Assembly (NCBI RefSeq): GCF_014192055.1
Contig: NZ_JACHXM010000024.1
Location: 1-64,000 of the forward strand
Origin: Halomonas organivorans
Lineage (GTDB): Bacteria > Pseudomonadota > Gammaproteobacteria > Pseudomonadales > Halomonadaceae
Direction: 5' to 3'
Length of the DNA stretch: 64,000 nucleotides
Below the pieces are notes generated by a model. It was not told where the DNA came from. It did no database searches and was given only the letters and a program-made list of their open reading frames with translations. How positions within the stretch are numbered: the first letter of the stretch is position 1; each line of letters opens with the position of its first letter. The position numbers and the translations under genes were made by a program. This document shows, piece by piece, positions 9,301 through 18,367 of the stretch.

Positions 9301-9646
9301 GCAGCGGGGCGAGAAGGCCCCCTGGCTGAGCGAGCAGCAGACCGTTACCCCTATGGCCGGCTGGCTCAGCCCCCAGCACCACTACGGTGAGCAGTACCTG
9401 CGCGACCTGGTCAACGCCAGCCTCTATCAGCCCGAGGCTTGTGGCTGGGCCAAGGCGCTGGATCACGACCGTTTCGCCTATGGGAAAGAGGCGAGCCTGG
9501 GTGGGGGCCTATGGCGAACCGAAGAATTCCTCAAGCAACCCATCAAGGCCCACCCGGAGGCGCGTATCACCCGCGCCGATCTCTACCTTGCCGACAGCGA
9601 CCAGTTCCAACTCGCCGGTGCGGCCCAGCAAGTGGTGGGAGGCTAA
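6323..9646 (+). CDS. Large two-headed glycosyltransferase (GT4 domain plus CgeB-like GT domain)
   Basis: About 1107 aa. The N-terminal half (about residues 25-420) is a GT4/GT-B enzyme: a donor-side motif region around VGSFNAYEGLNTLVEA and a C-terminal Rossmann region around PPMKAAEALAYGKRLLVSD. An Ala/Gln-rich linker and a beta-rich region of about 130 residues follow (about 465-600). A second GT-B domain (about 610-930) resembles the CgeB/spore-maturation glycosyltransferase family, with FNVNS-like and FELMACGTPVVSTYAKGIE motifs. The last 170 residues are of unknown fold. It probably adds two sugars of the repeat unit; the substrates cannot be read. ATG 6323 with AGGAA upstream is preferred to the TTG frame from 6215. 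The next gene starts 3 nt after its stop. Confidence 0.85.
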   Translation: MDALLQHATELADQPSTPLFAPIQGRVAYVVSHGQSYASNGYAIRTQGIAQALNAHGLETLCFVRPGRPWELGARRDRIAPEVVVKGVRYIHSRWPQAQVPDDELEHLKASVSRYLELFRVYRPSAVLAASNYIVGLPAWIAAKRLGLPFYNEVRGFWELSRDAREPGYANTPAFKLEAERDTFVAKQARRLFTLNQPMQHELAGRGVEPSRIEIVPNGVTEQPEPKPADPVLKARLGIAEADTVLGYVGSFNAYEGLNTLVEACAELVKQGERIKLLLVGDDQPITEATGKLHLENHPWLIQAGRVPHEKVEDYYALIDTIVIPRKKLPVCDLVPPMKAAEALAYGKRLLVSDVVPLAEYANKYEGVVSFEAGSAESLARALQRSMKLPVSKPSTELLFSKHTEQMVRALKGEKNAPVQKAAVDAQAEPAAAELQTTAAKRAALAQPQSRLGTLSRPETVELPQKDPLWHRVPVKAGQSLIIEAASEYHNVKGAQNRKAVLLINAFDADGKAVDKPCGKMAKSGHLKAYFKYLPCTQNQIQELHSFTVPEGVSEIHVGVCGFNKADDEQVMLRELSMKPRPDKSQPTQFVPPSAQAAEISILGWPEQPPNGKPYVIGIMDEFTTGCFEQDVNLIQPRPDNWYALAEKYRPEFFFIESAWKGNYGSWQYRVADYANKPGQEVAHICQYAREKGIPTLFWNKEDPVHHQKFMCSAKLVDHIFTTDANMKDSYQAKTGNPNVNALPFAAQPALHKPAPLAGRKPRACFAGSWYGNRHAERGEAMRWLLQAANRQGLDIYDRNHGTGIFPFPEEYQAGIKGSLPYKALCDEYSRYRVFLNVNSVTDSPTMFSRRVFELMACGTPVVSTYAKGIENLFESDAVWLVNSQEEANEALHTLMHDDAEWRRRSLAGIREVFAKHTYAHRLNDIFDRLGIETRLPTDPAIGLVAEAHNQAELQALDRFARQQSYRGFQLGIACAPGVAQLAGSLSEHITLLQRGEKAPWLSEQQTVTPMAGWLSPQHHYGEQYLRDLVNASLYQPEACGWAKALDHDRFAYGKEASLGGGLWRTEEFLKQPIKAHPEARITRADLYLADSDQFQLAGAAQQVVGG

Positions 9647-9648
9647 CC

Positions 9649-11772
9649 ATGACAAAGCGTGTTCTGATCTGCGGCAACCCCGATCTCAACTACATCGATG
9701 GCTCTTCGATCTGGGCGCAGACCATCGCGTTGGCCACCGCGGCAACGGGTAGCGCCCAGGTCGAATTCCTGGCCAGAAGCACTCCTGCCCGGGATGAGCT
9801 CTATGCCCCCCTGAAGGCCAATGCCAATGTCACCATTCTGGATGGCAGCGACCGTCAGTACTGGCAGGGCAGAGGCTTTGCCCGCATTACTCCGGCTATG
9901 ATGGGCGAGCTGGCCATCCGCCTGGATCGCGAAACGCCCTATGACGTGATCATTGTGCGCGGCCTGGAGATTGCCACCCAGCTGCTGGAGGCGCCAGACG
10001 TGCTGGCCAAATGCTGGATGTATCTCACTGACATTCCTCAGGCGGTGGCCGAGTATACTCATGATCAACGCCTGGTCATGCAGCGCCTCGCACAGGGTTG
10101 CCAGCGGCTGCTCTGTCAGACCGAAGGTTTCCAGGCGCTTTGGCAAGCCCTGGTGCCGGACCTGGAAGCTGACAAGGTTCGGCTCTACACCCCGGTGATC
10201 CCGGACCTGCCTGACACCTTGCCGCCCATCGTCGAGCGCCCAAGGCGCGCCATCTACGCCGGCAAGTTCAAGGGCGACTGGATGACCCTGGAGATGGCCG
10301 AGGCTTGGCCCGCCATTCACCGCGAGCTGGTCGGTAGCGAGCTGGTGATGATCGGCGACAAGATTCACGGTGAGCCTGATCGTCCAGATTACAAATCTCG
10401 GATGCTTGATGTTCTAGGGCATACTTCGGGGCTGAGGTGGTTAGGGGCACAATCCCGCGAGGCCGTTCAGCAGCAGCTTCTACAGGCCCGCGTAGGGCTC
10501 TCCTGGCGGCATGAAGGCATGAACGATACCGTGGAGTATTCCACCAAGATCCTGGAGTACGGCGGGGCCGGCTGTGCCGCCATTCTCAATCGCAACCCGC
10601 TTCACGAGCAGCTTCTGGGCCACGACTACCCGCTATTTGCCAACAGCGATGCCGAATTCCGTCGTCAGCTGACACGCGCCCTCAATGAGCCCCAAATTGC
10701 CCAGCAGGCCGCCGACGCGTTAAGGCACCTGGCCGAGCGCCACACCTTCTCGACACGGGTGAGCGAGATGCGTCAGTGGCTGAAGGATGCCCCCAAGGCG
10801 CCCGTGACCAAGTCCAAGACAAAGGTGCTGGTTGCCGGGCACGATCTCAAGTTCTTTACCCTTCTGCAGAAGAAGCTGGAAGCCACCGGCCAGTTTGAAT
10901 TCTTGGTAGATCAATGGCAGGGGCACAACAAGCACGACGAAGCCAGGAGTCATGCCCTGTTGGAGCAGGTGGACGTGATCTTCTGCGAATGGTGCCTTGG
11001 CAACCTCCAGTGGTACTCCCATAACAAGAAACCCCACCAGCGCTTGGTGGCACGGTTTCATGCTCAGGAAAGCCGCACGCCTTACATGGGTGAAGCCAAC
11101 TGGGACAATATCGACCACATCAGTTTCGTCAGTGAGCATACTCGACGACAGGCGCTGGAGGTTTTCACAGGTTTCCCCCTCGACAAGACCTCGGTGATTC
11201 CCAACTATCTGGACGACACCAAGTTCACCCCCAAGAAGAAGACCGGCGATGCCCGCTTTACCTTGGGCATGGTAGGGGTCGCCCCCAAGAGCAAGCGCCT
11301 GGACCGCGCAGTGGACCTGCTGGAGACTTTGCTGGAAGAGGATAATCGCTATTCCTTGCGAGTAAAGGGTAAGCACCCACTAGATTACGAGTGGTTACTC
11401 AAGCGTGAAGACGAATTGGTCTATTATCACAACCTCTTTGAACGTATCAATAGTAATCCAAGGTTGCGGCACAAGGTCATTTTTGATCCGCCCGGAGATG
11501 ATGTAAATGAATGGTTTACGATGATTGGTATAATCCTTTCCCCATCAGACCACGAATCCTTTCATATGGCGATAGGTGAAGGAATGCTAACAGGAGCTAT
11601 GCCTGTCATCTGGGACTGGGAGGGTGCGGTTCAAGTTTGGGGGGAAGAAGCCGTTGTTAGTAATATAAGTCAGGCTAAATCAAATATTTTTACGTCCACA
11701 GGTCTGCAGAGTCGCAATTTTAAAAATATGGATGTGGTCGGAAGATTAACAGTTCTTTTGGGTGGAAAATGA
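9649..11772 (+). CDS. Two-domain glycosyltransferase (GT4-like)
   Basis: 707 aa. A first GT-B region (about residues 1-385) contains GVGLSWRHEGM-like and KILEYGGAGCAAILNRNP motifs typical of GT4 nucleotide-sugar binding. A second glycosyltransferase-like region (about 390-700) begins at KVLVAGHDLKFFTLL and carries ILSPSDHESFHMAIGEGM and GAMPVIWDWEGA. GGAGG overlaps the stop codon of the preceding glycosyltransferase, and ATG 9649 lies just after it, so the two are translationally coupled. The in-frame extension to 9439 is only overlap with the previous gene. Base composition becomes clearly AT-rich from about 11.4 kb, inside the 3' end of this gene, marking the left edge of an apparently transferred island. 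Confidence 0.85.
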   Translation: MTKRVLICGNPDLNYIDGSSIWAQTIALATAATGSAQVEFLARSTPARDELYAPLKANANVTILDGSDRQYWQGRGFARITPAMMGELAIRLDRETPYDVIIVRGLEIATQLLEAPDVLAKCWMYLTDIPQAVAEYTHDQRLVMQRLAQGCQRLLCQTEGFQALWQALVPDLEADKVRLYTPVIPDLPDTLPPIVERPRRAIYAGKFKGDWMTLEMAEAWPAIHRELVGSELVMIGDKIHGEPDRPDYKSRMLDVLGHTSGLRWLGAQSREAVQQQLLQARVGLSWRHEGMNDTVEYSTKILEYGGAGCAAILNRNPLHEQLLGHDYPLFANSDAEFRRQLTRALNEPQIAQQAADALRHLAERHTFSTRVSEMRQWLKDAPKAPVTKSKTKVLVAGHDLKFFTLLQKKLEATGQFEFLVDQWQGHNKHDEARSHALLEQVDVIFCEWCLGNLQWYSHNKKPHQRLVARFHAQESRTPYMGEANWDNIDHISFVSEHTRRQALEVFTGFPLDKTSVIPNYLDDTKFTPKKKTGDARFTLGMVGVAPKSKRLDRAVDLLETLLEEDNRYSLRVKGKHPLDYEWLLKREDELVYYHNLFERINSNPRLRHKVIFDPPGDDVNEWFTMIGIILSPSDHESFHMAIGEGMLTGAMPVIWDWEGAVQVWGEEAVVSNISQAKSNIFTSTGLQSRNFKNMDVVGRLTVLLGGK

Positions 11773-12740
11773 AAAAAATAGTTCATGTTGGCCAAATGAA
11801 GTCAGGGGCCACATATTTGCAAAATGCTTGTAGTGTTAACAGGGAGGCTCTTTTTAGACAAGGGGTCTTTTATCCTGGCCCTAACTTCAATCATCAGCAT
11901 GCTTGTTATGGAATATGTGGTAAAAACATACCGTGGGTAAGTAAGGTTAAGCCATTGTGGGAAAGCCTTGGGGATGAATTGATTAGGCAGCTTGATTCAA
12001 GTGATCGTTCATCTCTGATTTCCTGTGAAGCACTGTCCTGTTTGAATAAAAATGGTGTGGAAGATTTTGTCGAAACAATAGGCGGTGTTGATGAAGTTGT
12101 TGTGACAATAAGAAACTTTCATAGTGTGCTTCTATCTGCCTGGCAGCAAAGTGTTAAGGGGGGAGGGACTAGTTCGTTGCCAGAGTTTTTTGAAAGATTG
12201 AAGGCTACCAAAAAAGCTGGGGATGGTCTTTGGCGGAACTATGCATTTGGCACTACAGTAGAAAATTGGTCCTCTCATGCTAAAGTGACTGTTCTTGTTA
12301 CGAGCGGCGATCAAGTTCTGGAAAACTTTTTTAAAATATTAGGTGTTGAAGGGGTTTGTTATAACAGCAAGGATGCTATGTCTGGGAATGTATCCTTGAT
12401 GCGTGAAGATGTAGAGCTACTGAGGGGGGTTAATAGACTCAACTCTGGTATGAGCAAGGATGCAAGAGAAGCCTATGTTAGGTATTTGCTGGAAGAATAC
12501 TTTTTCCCGGCGGCTAGCAAAGGTCTAGGTAGTAAAATTACCCTGCCTCGGGAATATGCAAGCTTAGTGGAAGCGTGGTGTGATGAAGAGATTGAAAAAA
12601 CAAACAGTGCTCATGGCGTTAGAATTGTCGGTGATGTGAGTTCTATCTCAAGAATAGTTGAAGACAAGTTGGCTCAGGAGGGCGATAGTTGTCCTCATAA
12701 TCTTTCTGGTCGGTTGGAATTTCATTTGGGAAGTTGCTAG
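11769..12740 (+). CDS. Sulfotransferase-like protein (PAPS-type P-loop)
   Basis: 323 aa. The N-terminus KKIVHVGQMKSGATYLQNA fits the 5'-phosphosulfate-binding loop of PAPS-dependent sulfotransferases (typically HxGxxKxGTTxLQ). A second conserved stretch, VVVTIRNFHSVLLSAWQQSVK, corresponds to the 3'-phosphate-binding R..P..S region. It probably sulfates a sugar of the polysaccharide; that is inference from family and context. The ATG overlaps the preceding stop by 4 nt (ATGA). The gene is AT-rich compared with the rest of the locus, which suggests horizontal acquisition. Related proteins occur at 29707 and 32386. Confidence 0.7.
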   Translation: MKKIVHVGQMKSGATYLQNACSVNREALFRQGVFYPGPNFNHQHACYGICGKNIPWVSKVKPLWESLGDELIRQLDSSDRSSLISCEALSCLNKNGVEDFVETIGGVDEVVVTIRNFHSVLLSAWQQSVKGGGTSSLPEFFERLKATKKAGDGLWRNYAFGTTVENWSSHAKVTVLVTSGDQVLENFFKILGVEGVCYNSKDAMSGNVSLMREDVELLRGVNRLNSGMSKDAREAYVRYLLEEYFFPAASKGLGSKITLPREYASLVEAWCDEEIEKTNSAHGVRIVGDVSSISRIVEDKLAQEGDSCPHNLSGRLEFHLGSC

Positions 12741-12813
12741 TTTTTCGAGCTGGGCTGTGTTTTCAAAATATATGTTGATGTTTTCTTGATTTTTTGGCTA
12801 AGAAGGTGGTGAG

Positions 12814-13569
12814 ATGGCAATTATAAGTTTTGAGAAAAAGTTTATTTTTCTGAAAACCAGAAAGGTTGCAGGAACGTCTGTTGAGGCTGTTCTTAGAAAT
12901 TATGTAGGAGATGATGACATAGTTCCAGCAGTCACGCCCAGGGACGAGTTATATTCAGCAGCGAATGGCTGTTATTCAAAAAACTATCTGCTGGATCGTA
13001 GCAAAGAGAGTGTCTATACCGGCCTTGTCCTGGATGGTAGGTTTGAAGATGCGACCAAATTTCTGAGTTTAGAGAAGAAGCTGGCTTCAAGCCATATGAC
13101 CTATGAAAGAATTGAGAAGATTTTAAGTAGTCGCGGTTTGGATATTGCGGATTTCTATACGTTCACAATTGATCGCCATCCTTATTCATGGGTTTTGTCA
13201 AATTGTCTTTATGATAATAAGAAATATAATGTGCATGGCGAGAAGTTGCTGGAAGTTGATGAGGGTCTTGTAAATGAAAAGGCTAGGAAGTTTTTGAGTC
13301 GTTCTGACGTTAGGTCGCTGATAAATTGGTCTATGTATACACGTGATGATGTTGTTATGGTAGATAGAGTGGCGAAGTATGAAAACATAAATCGTGATCT
13401 GGCTGAGATTCTTTCTGAAGTAGGATTGGGTGGCTCAAAAGTTGAGCTTCCAGATATGAAGAACAATGCTAGGCACTTTAATGCCTTCGAGATACTGGAT
13501 GATGATGTTAAAGATCAGGTCTATGATATATTTAAGGGGGCTTTCAAGACGTTGGGGTACGAAAGGTGA
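12814..13569 (+). CDS. Sulfotransferase family protein (Sulfotransfer_2-like)
   Basis: 251 aa. FIFLKTRKVAGTSVEAVL at about residues 10-27 is the P-loop signature of carbohydrate 2-O/4-O sulfotransferase-like enzymes (FIHIPKTAGTS type). FYTFTIDRHPYSWVLSN around residue 115 is the matching 3'-PSB motif (R-P-..-S). It is small for a sulfotransferase but in the normal bacterial range. It lies in the AT-rich island between another sulfotransferase and a hydrolase, and overlaps the next gene by 4 nt (GTGA). The substrate is unknown; a sugar hydroxyl of the capsule is the likely acceptor. Confidence 0.72.
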   Translation: MAIISFEKKFIFLKTRKVAGTSVEAVLRNYVGDDDIVPAVTPRDELYSAANGCYSKNYLLDRSKESVYTGLVLDGRFEDATKFLSLEKKLASSHMTYERIEKILSSRGLDIADFYTFTIDRHPYSWVLSNCLYDNKKYNVHGEKLLEVDEGLVNEKARKFLSRSDVRSLINWSMYTRDDVVMVDRVAKYENINRDLAEILSEVGLGGSKVELPDMKNNARHFNAFEILDDDVKDQVYDIFKGAFKTLGYER

Positions 13570-14789
13570 GCAAGGCGGAGGAGGTGGCTAAAGCTGTAAA
13601 AGAAAATAGCTGTTTTTTTCATGAAAGCATTGATGATATTTCCGTCAAAAATCTTGCTGCTGACGGGAGGCATAAGTTTTTTTTAGATAAAGGTAAGGCG
13701 TTAGACGTTTACGCAAAAGGTGTTGGTGGAAGCAAAAAAGTCGTTTTGGTATGCTTTAGTGGAGCGGTTTCTAATAGAGGGGATAAAATGCCCCCTTTTT
13801 TTTCTGGTGCAGGTGTGTCAGAGCTATCAGGTCTGCCGCTGATAGCGATATCTGATCCCAGTTTGGCATTGAGCAAAGAAACCTCTCTTGGTTGGTATGC
13901 TGGCCACACGGGTTTTGAGGACCTTCCGAAGGTTTTGTCTAAGTTGCTTGATTTTGTGGCTCTGGTTTTCAAAGTTGATTTGATATTGGCGGGGGGGTCT
14001 GGCGGTGGCTTTGCTGCACTGAATGTAGGAAGGAATATGGTTAGTAAGCCATCTGTATTGGTTTGGGGGCCGCAAACCTCGATATCTTCATACAGTAAGT
14101 GGGCTGTGCATAACTATTTGTATAATTCATTTTCTAGATGTGGGGCAGAAGAAAAAGATCTCTATGCTGCACTTGAAAGTCATGGCTTGTTACATGACGT
14201 AAGAGATGTTGATCTTGATTGTTTTTCATTTCTTCTGTACCTCCAAAATATAACTGATTCGCATACAAAAAAACATGCTGGCCCTTTTTTGTACAAAAAG
14301 AATATTAGCCAAATATCAAGGAGTATTTTTTCTATAAGCGAGAGTCAGAGGCATTTCATTGTCTTCGGTGACTGGGGTAAGGGGCATATCCCTCCCCCTA
14401 AAAGCATAATAGTGGAATGTATAAAGCATATTAGCCATTCTCTTTCAACTGATGATGTGTCTGTTCCACCAGTTCTTAGTGATTTGGCGTCTTCTTCGTC
14501 ACCTATTCTCTCTAGCGATAATTTAGCCTGTTTTGAGCTGACTTGTTGCATTGATAGAGGTCGGCTGGTGGGGAGTGTTAGGTGTGCTATCCATAACTTT
14601 CCTTATCTAAGAGTTTCTTTTTATGCAATAATAGACGGAGTTGTTGTTGAAAAATTGCCGTATTCGAACAAATTTGATTTCTCTTTTTCCGATGGATTGG
14701 ATATAAAAGTTTGTGATAGTGTTGTGGTCTGTGCTTTTTTGAAAGATGTGGCGGGGAATGTCCAGAAGATAAAAAGAATTGTCAGGTAA
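13566..14789 (+). CDS. Alpha/beta-hydrolase-like protein with C-terminal beta-sandwich domain
   Basis: 407 aa. The sequence LILAGGSGGGFAALNVG near residue 140 is a nucleophile elbow (G-x-S-x-G) and places the first 280 residues in the alpha/beta-hydrolase fold. Candidate oxyanion-region residues lie in VLVCFSGAVSNRGDK. A deacetylase, acyltransferase or esterase acting on the polysaccharide is possible, but I cannot choose between these. The last 85 or so residues contain a pattern (SFYAIIDGVVVEKLPYS) also recognisable at the C-terminus of the next gene, a GT4 enzyme. GTG start with GTGA overlap to the preceding sulfotransferase. The gene is AT-rich and part of the same island. Confidence 0.62.
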   Translation: MSKAEEVAKAVKENSCFFHESIDDISVKNLAADGRHKFFLDKGKALDVYAKGVGGSKKVVLVCFSGAVSNRGDKMPPFFSGAGVSELSGLPLIAISDPSLALSKETSLGWYAGHTGFEDLPKVLSKLLDFVALVFKVDLILAGGSGGGFAALNVGRNMVSKPSVLVWGPQTSISSYSKWAVHNYLYNSFSRCGAEEKDLYAALESHGLLHDVRDVDLDCFSFLLYLQNITDSHTKKHAGPFLYKKNISQISRSIFSISESQRHFIVFGDWGKGHIPPPKSIIVECIKHISHSLSTDDVSVPPVLSDLASSSSPILSSDNLACFELTCCIDRGRLVGSVRCAIHNFPYLRVSFYAIIDGVVVEKLPYSNKFDFSFSDGLDIKVCDSVVVCAFLKDVAGNVQKIKRIVR

Positions 14790-14914
14790 TGGGGCTGTAA
14801 GGTAGTGTTTAATGCTTTGGTGTTAGGAGTGCCCCTCGCCGTCCCATTTTTTAGAGTCATTTGGTAACATGTCTTGCAATTTTTAAATCTCACCTCTCGT
14901 TGATTAATCGGCTT

Positions 14915-16357
14915 ATGTCAGCATCATTGCACCTCTTAATCCCGGTCTTCTTCACCGCTCCACAGGGCGGCCTGCATGAGAATGTGCGGGCCACCGTTCA
15001 GTTCATGCTCTCACGTAAGCACTTGGTTACGGTGGTGTGCCGCCCAGGGCCTTTTGCCGAGCAACTACGAGGATCTGGGGTTGGAGTCATCGAGACGGAT
15101 TACCAAGTGGACTCACTTGCTGCAGCTTTTACTGCGATACAGGAGCTGCATGAGCAGCAGCCGCTGGACCTAGTTCACGTTCACCCGTTTGTTTCACGTC
15201 AATTGGGCGTAATGGTCTCCCGAATACTGGGCTTACCCTGTGTGGCGACCATGCATGGCAAGTATTCAGATGTGTTGCCTTCGCAGATTGATTACTTGGA
15301 TGCCGTGTTTACTGTCTCCGAGGGGATTCGTCATTATCTATTGACGGAAGGTGGCGTGCAGCACCCCGAAAAGTTGCATGTGGTGCCCAATACCCCTGAT
15401 GCCAAGCTTTTCAAAGCCGTGTATGTGGCGTCTTTGCCCGAAACCACCGGTAAAGTGGTGGTGTCGCTGGTGACAAGGCTGGATCAGGACAAGGCCTTTA
15501 TCCTCGACGTTTTTTACCAGGCAGTGGCACACGCTGCTGAGCACTACCCCGGTCGTATCCATTGGCAGGTGGTGGGGCAGGGGACTCTTCAGGAAACATT
15601 TTCTGAACGTGTAGAAGCGCTGCGTGGCGAGAACACCGTTTCCCACGCCGGTTGGCTACAGGGGGAAGCACTGCGTGACGCCTATTGTCAGAGCGATGCG
15701 GTGATCGCGCCGGGTCGGTGTGCCCTGGAGGCAATGAGCTGTGGAGTTCCGGCTATCGCTCTAGGCAGCAAGGGCTACAACGGCTTGGTGGATAGCGCGA
15801 CGTGGCAGCAAGCGGTATTCAGCAATTTCGGTGGGGTGGGCGATAAACACGAAAGCTATCAACAGGGCGCGGTGGAAAAAGACCTTGACCGACTGATGCG
15901 CTCCCGTGCCGACCGCCGCGGGCTGGGGCACTTTGGCCGCCAGGTGGTGCGCCAGTGCTTCAACGAGTCGGAGATGAACCGGCGCTTATTAAACTTCTAT
16001 CGCCTTGTTATCGCCGCGTATAAAGCGGACCCACGGCCTAGGGTATCAGCGGAAGCATTTCTGGAGCTACGTCTGGAAGGGTTGGAGATCTCTCGCCCGC
16101 GACCAGACCTGTTGGTACTGGAACACCGCTGCAAACAGCCGGAGAAACTTCGCTTCGCCTGGTATCTCTTTCGTGATGGCGAAGTGATAGAGAAGTTTAT
16201 GTACCGGCCTGAGCCAAAGCGTGAGATCCCGCTGCCCGGACCGGGAGCCTATCAGGTTCGCTGCTATGTACAGGATGAACACAAGCGACGCATTTCGTTT
16301 GTTGGGGCGGAGGCGGTAGTGGAGCCTGACATCGCCGAGGTGCCTGACCAACGATAA
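14915..16357 (+). CDS. Glycosyltransferase family 4 with C-terminal beta-sandwich domain
   Basis: About 480 aa. The N-terminal acceptor domain begins HLLIPVFFTAPQGGLHENVR (the glycine loop) and contains DLVHVHPF and CVATMHGKYSDV. The C-terminal donor domain contains VSLVTRLDQDKA, a GQGTLQE-like loop and APGRCALEAMSCGVPAIAL, with the E-x7-E pattern of GT4. About residues 385-480 form an extra domain that shares a WYLFRDGEVIEKFMYRP-like strand pattern with the hydrolase upstream. ATG 14915 is chosen; an upstream TTG at 14861 would add 18 residues without support. GC content returns to the high local norm inside this gene, marking the right edge of the AT-rich island. Confidence 0.85.
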   Translation: MSASLHLLIPVFFTAPQGGLHENVRATVQFMLSRKHLVTVVCRPGPFAEQLRGSGVGVIETDYQVDSLAAAFTAIQELHEQQPLDLVHVHPFVSRQLGVMVSRILGLPCVATMHGKYSDVLPSQIDYLDAVFTVSEGIRHYLLTEGGVQHPEKLHVVPNTPDAKLFKAVYVASLPETTGKVVVSLVTRLDQDKAFILDVFYQAVAHAAEHYPGRIHWQVVGQGTLQETFSERVEALRGENTVSHAGWLQGEALRDAYCQSDAVIAPGRCALEAMSCGVPAIALGSKGYNGLVDSATWQQAVFSNFGGVGDKHESYQQGAVEKDLDRLMRSRADRRGLGHFGRQVVRQCFNESEMNRRLLNFYRLVIAAYKADPRPRVSAEAFLELRLEGLEISRPRPDLLVLEHRCKQPEKLRFAWYLFRDGEVIEKFMYRPEPKREIPLPGPGAYQVRCYVQDEHKRRISFVGAEAVVEPDIAEVPDQR

Positions 16358-16371
16358 AGCGGGCGTCCGCT

Positions 16372-16392
16372 ATTCACCATTCACCATTCACC
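16372..16392. repeat. Heptad repeat ATTCACC x3
   Basis: Three perfect 7-bp copies lie 9 bp before the glmS start codon. They belong to a second heptad family (ATTCACC/ACTCACC, reverse GAGTGGT) that recurs at 18323, 22534, 47305 and, inside the PKS gene, at 52447. Confidence 0.85.
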
Positions 16393-16401
16393 GGAACCAT
16401 C

Positions 16402-18294
<1,893 letters not shown>

Positions 18295-18322
18295 CCCGGC
18301 TGCGTCGGGAGCTGGAAGAAGT

Positions 18323-18343
18323 GAGTGGTGAGTGGTGAGTGAG
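18323..18343. repeat. Heptad repeat GAGTGGT x2-3
   Basis: GAGTGGT GAGTGGT GAGTGAG lies between glmS and the next glycosyltransferase. It is the complement-strand form of the ACTCACC heptad family. The in-frame GTG starts at 18332/18335 lie inside it. Confidence 0.75.
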
Positions 18344-18367
18344 CGGAGCGCGGCTGAGGAGTGTGGA

